From the NCBI RefSeq assembly GCF_001434395.1, contig NZ_AZFS01000064.1, forward strand, positions 157,623-221,622: a stretch of 64,000 nucleotides of DNA, in the 5' to 3' direction. The position numbers were made by a program, and so were the translations under genes. Under the pieces are notes generated by a model that was not told the origin of the DNA, made no database searches, and saw only the letters and a program-made list of their open reading frames with translations. The stretch's first letter is position 1, and each line of letters opens with the position of its first letter. Source of the DNA: Levilactobacillus hammesii DSM 16381. GTDB taxonomy: Bacteria > Bacillota > Bacilli > Lactobacillales > Lactobacillaceae. Positions 59,997 to 64,000 of this stretch are shown here, piece after piece.

Positions 59997-60299
59997 CTAT
60001 TGGTCTAAGATTTCATGAGAACCGGTGGACACTAATAATAAGGTTAGCGTGTCGTGTTCCAGACGGTAAATAACAATCCAATTATCATAGTTTTTACTGT
60101 AATTTCCGTAGCGTGCAGGATGAAATTCGCGGTAGCCTTTCCAATTTCCTGATAATGCGTGATCTTTAAGGCGTTTTAAAATAGGTGTGTCATTTTCAAC
60201 AAGCGCTTTTAAACACGGTTTTAATACAGAGATTGGGAAATGTTTTTTTGCTAATTTCTTTAATTGACGCTCAAATGACGGCGTTTGTTTAATTTTCAT
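59997..60299 (-). CDS. Type II toxin, YafQ/RelE superfamily mRNA interferase
   Basis: A 100-aa RelE-fold toxin expected to cleave mRNA on the ribosome. YafQ-like features: MKIKQTPSFERQLKKLAKKHFP, LKDHALSGNWKGYREFHPA and NWIVIYRLEHDTLTLLLVSTGSHEIL. The YafQ catalytic His and Asp region is present in DHALSG, and the C-terminal GSHEIL matches the usual GTHSDLF/GSHSELF position. ATG 60299 overlaps the antitoxin end by 11 bases, a coupled arrangement; the longer frame to 60323 is less likely. Confidence 0.88.
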   Translation of the reverse strand: MKIKQTPSFERQLKKLAKKHFPISVLKPCLKALVENDTPILKRLKDHALSGNWKGYREFHPARYGNYSKNYDNWIVIYRLEHDTLTLLLVSTGSHEILDQ

Positions 60300-60567
60300 C
60301 AATTTTGTTGATCCAATCATCAAAGTCAGTTAATGAACCAATAGTCTTGACCTGGCCATTTTCGGCTTCTTTTTTTGCCGCAGCTGCATCTGGAGAATCC
60401 AAAAAACTGACCAGACGAACTTCATTGTTAGCGGCTTTTACCAAAGATAATCGAATATATTCAGAAATAGTCAGCCCTTGTTTTGCTAGGTTAAGTTTGG
60501 CACGTGCGCTAATCTCAGATGTAACGCGTGTCGACACAGTTTTATTTTTGGTAACGTTGCTACTCAT
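60289..60567 (-). CDS. Type II antitoxin, RelB/DinJ family
   Basis: A 92-aa antitoxin. The N-terminal ribbon-helix-helix (KTVSTRVTSEISARAKLNLAKQGLTISEYIRLSL, about residues 9-42) binds the operon promoter, and the C-terminal part wraps the toxin (IGSLTDFDDWINKI). First gene of the pair; it likely represses its own promoter in the AT-rich 60568-60796 region. Confidence 0.9.
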   Translation of the reverse strand: MSSNVTKNKTVSTRVTSEISARAKLNLAKQGLTISEYIRLSLVKAANNEVRLVSFLDSPDAAAAKKEAENGQVKTIGSLTDFDDWINKIDEN

Positions 60568-60796
60568 CTCACTGGCCCCCTAATGTTTACCATCGTATGA
60601 CATTATTGTAATTCTCTCCTTTGTTTTCTGCAACTAAAAAGCCTCAAGCCGTCAGAGTAAATAATTATATTCCTAACAAGCGAGCACATACACGGTAATG
60701 GTTTGGTTCAATAAAAGCGACTAAAATTTCTCAACTTGTGGGAAACTTTAGTCGCTTTCTTAAACAATTGTATGCTGATTTTTAACGATTAACGCA

Positions 60797-62746
60797 TTAC
60801 CAGATCTTCACCCGGTCCGCCGGTGCCAGGTACATCGCATCTTCAGGTTGCACGTTGAAGGTGCTGTAGAAGTCAGCCAGGTTCTTGAGTTGCACGTTGG
60901 CCCGGAGCTTGGCGGGCGCGTGAACGTCAATCGATAGCAAGAGTTGCATGTATTCCTTGGTGGCCTTCATCCGCCAGACGTTGCCCCAGTTGATGAAGAA
61001 GGCACGCAGGTCGACATCGTCTTCAGACTTGGCAGCCTCAAGCGCACAGCTCAGGCCACCGGCATCGGCGATGTTTTCGGAAACGGTCAGCTTCCCATTG
61101 ACCTTCTGACCGGCAAATGGAATCCCATCGAATTCGTTCACCATGGCCTTGGCCAGGTCTTGGAAGTGTGCCAGGTCGGCATCCGTCCACCAGTTGTTCA
61201 GGTTCCCAAATTCATCGAACTGGGCCCCGTTGTTGTCAAAGGCGTGGGAAATTTCGTGGGCAATCACGGCCCCAATTCCCCCGTAGTTGGCACTGCTGGA
61301 TTGTTCCAGGCTGTAGAATGGCTTTTGCAGGATGGCGGCAGGGAAGACGATCTCGTTGTTGGTTGGTGAGTAGTAGGCATTGACGGTGTTGGCGCTCATT
61401 TCCCACTTGTCACGGTCGACGGGCTTGCCCCAGTGGCCGAAGTGATCGGCAAGCACAATTTCGCTGAAGCCCTGCAGGTTATCAAAGAGAGACTGGTTTG
61501 GGTCCACGTGGAACTTACTGTAGATCGGGTCGATCTTGTCGGGATAACCGACCTTGATGGTTAATTTCTGTAACTTAACGACGGCTTTTTCACGCGTAGA
61601 CTGACTGAGCCAGTCGTTCGTCTTGAGCCGGTTTTGGTAAACGTTGGCCATCTTGACGACCATATCGTGGACGTCCTTCTTGGCCGTTTCCCCAAAGTAT
61701 TTGTGACCGTAGTAATCGCCGACAACCTGAGAGAAGGTCCCCATGGCCAGGTAGTAAGCGGCCTTTTCTTGGGAACGCGCTTCCTTCTTACCGGAAAGGG
61801 CCCGACTGTAGGTTCCCCCGACTTGACGGTATTCCTCGGTGAGGAGACCCGTTGCGTCAAAGGCGGTGTTGACCAGCATCCAGCTCTTGATGGCTTCGAA
61901 ATTGGCGGGTGTGATGATCTCGTCAACGGCGTCAAAGAACTTCGGTTGTGGCAAGATGACCGTTTCCGGCGTGTCGTGGAGCAGGTCGGTAATCGCGCCA
62001 GTCAAATCAAGCGCGCTGACCTTGGCGTCCACGTCCGCTAACTTCCGTGGATTGTAGATCTTCACGTAGTCGGCAGCTTCCTCGGAGGACTTTACGTGAG
62101 GGGCAATCTGCGCATCGAAGGCCTTGGCCTGTTCCACAATGGTCGCGGCCTTATCGCTGTCATAACCCAACATTTCCAATAACTTTGTGGCCGTCTGGGT
62201 AAAGATCGGCATGAGTTGTTTGGCAGCCGGATTGTCCTTGCTGTAGTAGGTCTTGTCGGGCAAGAAGAGGTCGGGTGCGTCCACGTACAGGGCGTAGCGA
62301 CTGGTATCCTTCATGTCGGGTTCGACACCGACACCGACGGGAACCGGCAAGCCCAGGCGATGCCAGTCGGCCAAGTGATCACTGAGATCATCTAAGTCCT
62401 TGAGGGCCTCAATCTTAGCCAACCACGGTTTGAGTGGGGCAGTGCCAGCTTGTTCCCGTTGCGCAAAGTCACTGGTCATGCCATAGAGCTTTTTGAACTC
62501 GGCCATTTCCGGATTAGCCGGGGTCAATTTGCCCGCTAAGAGATCACTGAAATCGTGCATTAACGTGTGTTCAATGTTGTCGGCCAGGTCCATGAAGCCC
62601 CCAGTTGACGCGTGGTCACCGGGGATGGTGGCCTGTGCAGCCCACTTGCCGTTGACGGCCTCGTAGAAGTCTTGGGTCAGCAAGGACTCGTCAACTGGAA
62701 AGTCGGCAGCGGATGGGGCATCAGAAGCAAAATGATTAATACGCAT
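60797..62746 (-). CDS. pepO: Endopeptidase PepO (M13 family)
   Basis: A 649-aa cytoplasmic zinc metallopeptidase cleaving oligopeptides, part of the peptide-utilisation set of lactic acid bacteria. The zinc motif is VIAHEISHAFDNNGAQFD (HExxH), with the third ligand in SENIADAGGLSCALEA and NAYYSPTNNEIVFPAAILQ upstream. The N-terminal M13 domain begins about residue 20 (DFYEAVNGKWAAQATIPGDHAS). No signal or anchor helix. ATG 62746 follows AAGGAGGA; the frame upstream of it has no coding character. Downstream of a MarR gene on the same strand but separated by a terminator. Confidence 0.95.
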   Translation of the reverse strand: MRINHFASDAPSAADFPVDESLLTQDFYEAVNGKWAAQATIPGDHASTGGFMDLADNIEHTLMHDFSDLLAGKLTPANPEMAEFKKLYGMTSDFAQREQAGTAPLKPWLAKIEALKDLDDLSDHLADWHRLGLPVPVGVGVEPDMKDTSRYALYVDAPDLFLPDKTYYSKDNPAAKQLMPIFTQTATKLLEMLGYDSDKAATIVEQAKAFDAQIAPHVKSSEEAADYVKIYNPRKLADVDAKVSALDLTGAITDLLHDTPETVILPQPKFFDAVDEIITPANFEAIKSWMLVNTAFDATGLLTEEYRQVGGTYSRALSGKKEARSQEKAAYYLAMGTFSQVVGDYYGHKYFGETAKKDVHDMVVKMANVYQNRLKTNDWLSQSTREKAVVKLQKLTIKVGYPDKIDPIYSKFHVDPNQSLFDNLQGFSEIVLADHFGHWGKPVDRDKWEMSANTVNAYYSPTNNEIVFPAAILQKPFYSLEQSSSANYGGIGAVIAHEISHAFDNNGAQFDEFGNLNNWWTDADLAHFQDLAKAMVNEFDGIPFAGQKVNGKLTVSENIADAGGLSCALEAAKSEDDVDLRAFFINWGNVWRMKATKEYMQLLLSIDVHAPAKLRANVQLKNLADFYSTFNVQPEDAMYLAPADRVKIW

Positions 62747-62850
62747 AGGAAATCCTCCTTGAAAAATAGTCGTTAGTGACAGGTTAACCCTTTTGCAGAT
62801 AAAAGGGAATTTTTTTATCATAGTTCTCTCATAATGCCGTGCTAATACCA

Positions 62851-62892
62851 GAATAACGGGGGTTGAACCCTTCGGCCCAGCCCCCGTTATTT
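62851..62892 (-). terminator. Terminator of the MarR gene
   Basis: AATAACGGGGG pairs with CCCCCGTTATT, with T residues on the minus strand downstream. Confidence 0.8.
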
Positions 62893-62949
62893 CCCTGGAA
62901 TTTAGCCGCCAGCCAGATGTGGCTAGCGGTTGGTCAAGCGCTAGGCAAA

Positions 62950-63444
62950 CTATTCGGCGTTGCGCTTGGCATTGAGGATGGGCCGCTGAAACTTCGGTCG
63001 AGTCCGATCCCAAACTGCAATGTTTTGTTGGTACTGGGTGAAGAAGTCGGTGATGCTGGCTGAAGTCAGACTCGTTGGAATCTGGTTCCAGGTCTCAGCA
63101 CTCTGCAGAAAAGCCTGGTGGATGTCGTGTTCTACGGTGGTCCCCTTGTCAGTCAGTCGTAGATACTTTACCCGTCGATCGTCCATCTTGGCTTCTTGTT
63201 CAACGAATCCGTCCAGCAACAGTGCCCGTAGTTTCCGGGCAGCCGCTGAGCGGGTTGTCCGGGTAGAATCGGCCAATTCACTGAGTGTAATGTTGCGCTG
63301 CTCGTGAATCTGTTTCAACAATAGATATTGTTCAAAACTGACCGAGTACTGTCCGGTAATTTGCTCTGCGGCATTGATCAACACCCGAAAAATCTCACGA
63401 TACTGCCGTAGGAAATTTTCAAATACTCTTTCTTCGTTTTGCAT
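62950..63444 (-). CDS. MarR-family transcriptional regulator
   Basis: A 164-aa winged-helix repressor. The DNA-binding part is ITLSELADSTRTTRSAAARKLRALLLDGFVEQEAKMDDRRVKYLRLTDKG (about residues 50-100), with DDRR in the wing. Helices at both ends form the dimer. The C-terminal tail (RTRPKFQRPILNAKRNAE) is basic and somewhat long. No co-directed transporter is seen, so the target is unknown. Confidence 0.9.
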   Translation of the reverse strand: MQNEERVFENFLRQYREIFRVLINAAEQITGQYSVSFEQYLLLKQIHEQRNITLSELADSTRTTRSAAARKLRALLLDGFVEQEAKMDDRRVKYLRLTDKGTTVEHDIHQAFLQSAETWNQIPTSLTSASITDFFTQYQQNIAVWDRTRPKFQRPILNAKRNAE

Positions 63445-63685
63445 AATAACTCCCCCTTGAAAACGAATCTAGCCGGTTTAGCAAATATTTACGAGTATAA
63501 TGACCGCCGATATTCACTACCTCAGCATACCGTTATTATGCCGCCTGATTGCTGGGGATAAAAATGATTACCCTTAGAGAGGAAGGGTTAGGGCAATTCA
63601 GTTTGTTATCTGGTTTAGGGTATGCGCGACCAACCCCCTGAAAAGGTCGCTTCGATTGTGGGAGAACATCATATTGTGGAAAATG

Positions 63686-63862
63686 ACCGCCTTACCGTTC
63701 GCCAAATTTGTGCTGGAACGCGGTGGGCAGGACGGTCAGAGCCTGAGGAGCGGTCTCTGACCTCGCTTTGAACCGACGGACCACGTTTCAAAGTCGCCAT
63801 TTTCCAAGTTAAACCACTTGGAAAATCCCACAGCTGAGCTCAAATTTAGCTCACTCACGGCT
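63686..63862 (+). repeat. Structured dispersed repeat, family A (copy 63.7 kb)
   Basis: The closest relative of the 13.5-kb copy, but S2 is GGTCAGAG (63734-63741) with CTCTGACC (63755-63762), against GGGAGAAG/CTTCTCCC there, and S3 is CTTTGAA/TTCAAAG against CTTTGAG/CTCAAAG. Both strands of each helix changed together. S4 ATTTTCCAAGT/ACTTGGAAAAT is kept. Confidence 0.85.
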
Positions 63863-63946
63863 ACGCAACATGTTGAACTGTACGGAAGATCAGTGCTGAC
63901 ACTTTAGTGATGTTCAGGCCTGTACAGAGGTTAACAACTATCAAAA

Positions 63947-64000
63947 CCGGAGGAGGCCAGAGATGGAGGCAGCCGTGACGACGGTGTTAGCCGATGGTCT
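63947..64000 (+). repeat. Dispersed repeat block B, running off the window
   Basis: The 54 bases from ACCGGAGGAGGCC to the window end are the same as 13728-13782, including the strong Shine-Dalgarno and the first 12 codons of the small ORF (ATG at 63963). Between the A and B parts, 63863-63946 differs substantially from 13642-13728. Confidence 0.8.

Noticed and set aside
59997..60567. Defence island around the toxin-antitoxin pair
   Set aside because: Neighbours are ordinary metabolic and regulatory genes; a lone YafQ/DinJ-type pair is common.
60797..63013. 738-aa version of PepO
   Set aside because: The extra N-terminal residues have no family similarity, and AAGGAGGA lies directly before the ATG at 62746.

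Overview
The window is chromosomal DNA from a lactic acid bacterium of the family Lactobacillaceae, most like a heterofermentative genus such as Levilactobacillus. The evidence is the gene content (metNPQ under a Met T-box, PepO, a Leloir galactose cluster with class II GalT, a MutY without its iron-sulfur cysteines), strong Shine-Dalgarno sites, frequent TTG starts, roughly even base composition and a type I-E style CRISPR repeat. No lineage was tested by alignment.

Layout. 1-5.0 kb: the 3' end of sbcC, a penicillin V acylase-like hydrolase with an ElaA acetyltransferase, and a GH3 beta-glucosidase. 5.0-7.2 kb: an OppA-type lipoprotein behind a structured leader that encodes a Cys-rich peptide and a terminator. 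7.3-13.4 kb: a DNA glycosylase, the methionine ABC transporter metQ-metN-metP under a Met T-box, a DMT transporter and a phosphatase. 13.4-24.5 kb: dispersed repeats, a GcvH-like protein divergent from a lipoate ligase, structured RNAs, a second OppA-type protein, MutY, a cold-shock protein, a cytochrome b5-like protein, a CRISPR array without cas genes, tRNA-Arg(UCU) and small proteins. 24.5-39.8 kb: housekeeping and stress genes (vitamin kinase, cytosine deaminase, RNase HI, BCCT transporter, UspA, beta-PGM-like protein, alkyladenine glycosylase, MenG, Map, MFS exporter). 39.9-41.8 kb: an IS200/IS605-type element with broken tnpA and intact tnpB. 42.3-47.2 kb: a HprK/PEPCK-like P-loop protein and an acyl-CoA dehydrogenase-EtfB-EtfA operon. 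47.4-58.2 kb: galM, phosphoglucomutase, a sugar permease with a 3' frameshift, galK, galE, galT and a LacI-type regulator. 58.3-64 kb: LysR/GNAT pair, YafQ/DinJ-type toxin-antitoxin, PepO and MarR.

The most notable non-coding feature is a dispersed family of about 180-bp structured repeats. There are six near-complete copies plus fragments in 64 kb. In each copy four helices are kept while the helix sequences differ, and the apical loop with GCGGT is conserved. Base changes that preserve pairing between copies point to selection for an RNA or single-stranded DNA structure. Some copies are fused to a second conserved block, and shorter copies look like internal-deletion derivatives. The second strongest candidate is the leader upstream of the 5.4-kb oppA-like gene: a 34-codon ORF with four Cys codons, a 13-bp helix that would hide its ribosome-binding site, and a strong terminator whose loop can pair with the same segment. 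All assignments come from reading the sequence and family knowledge; no searches or folding programs were run.
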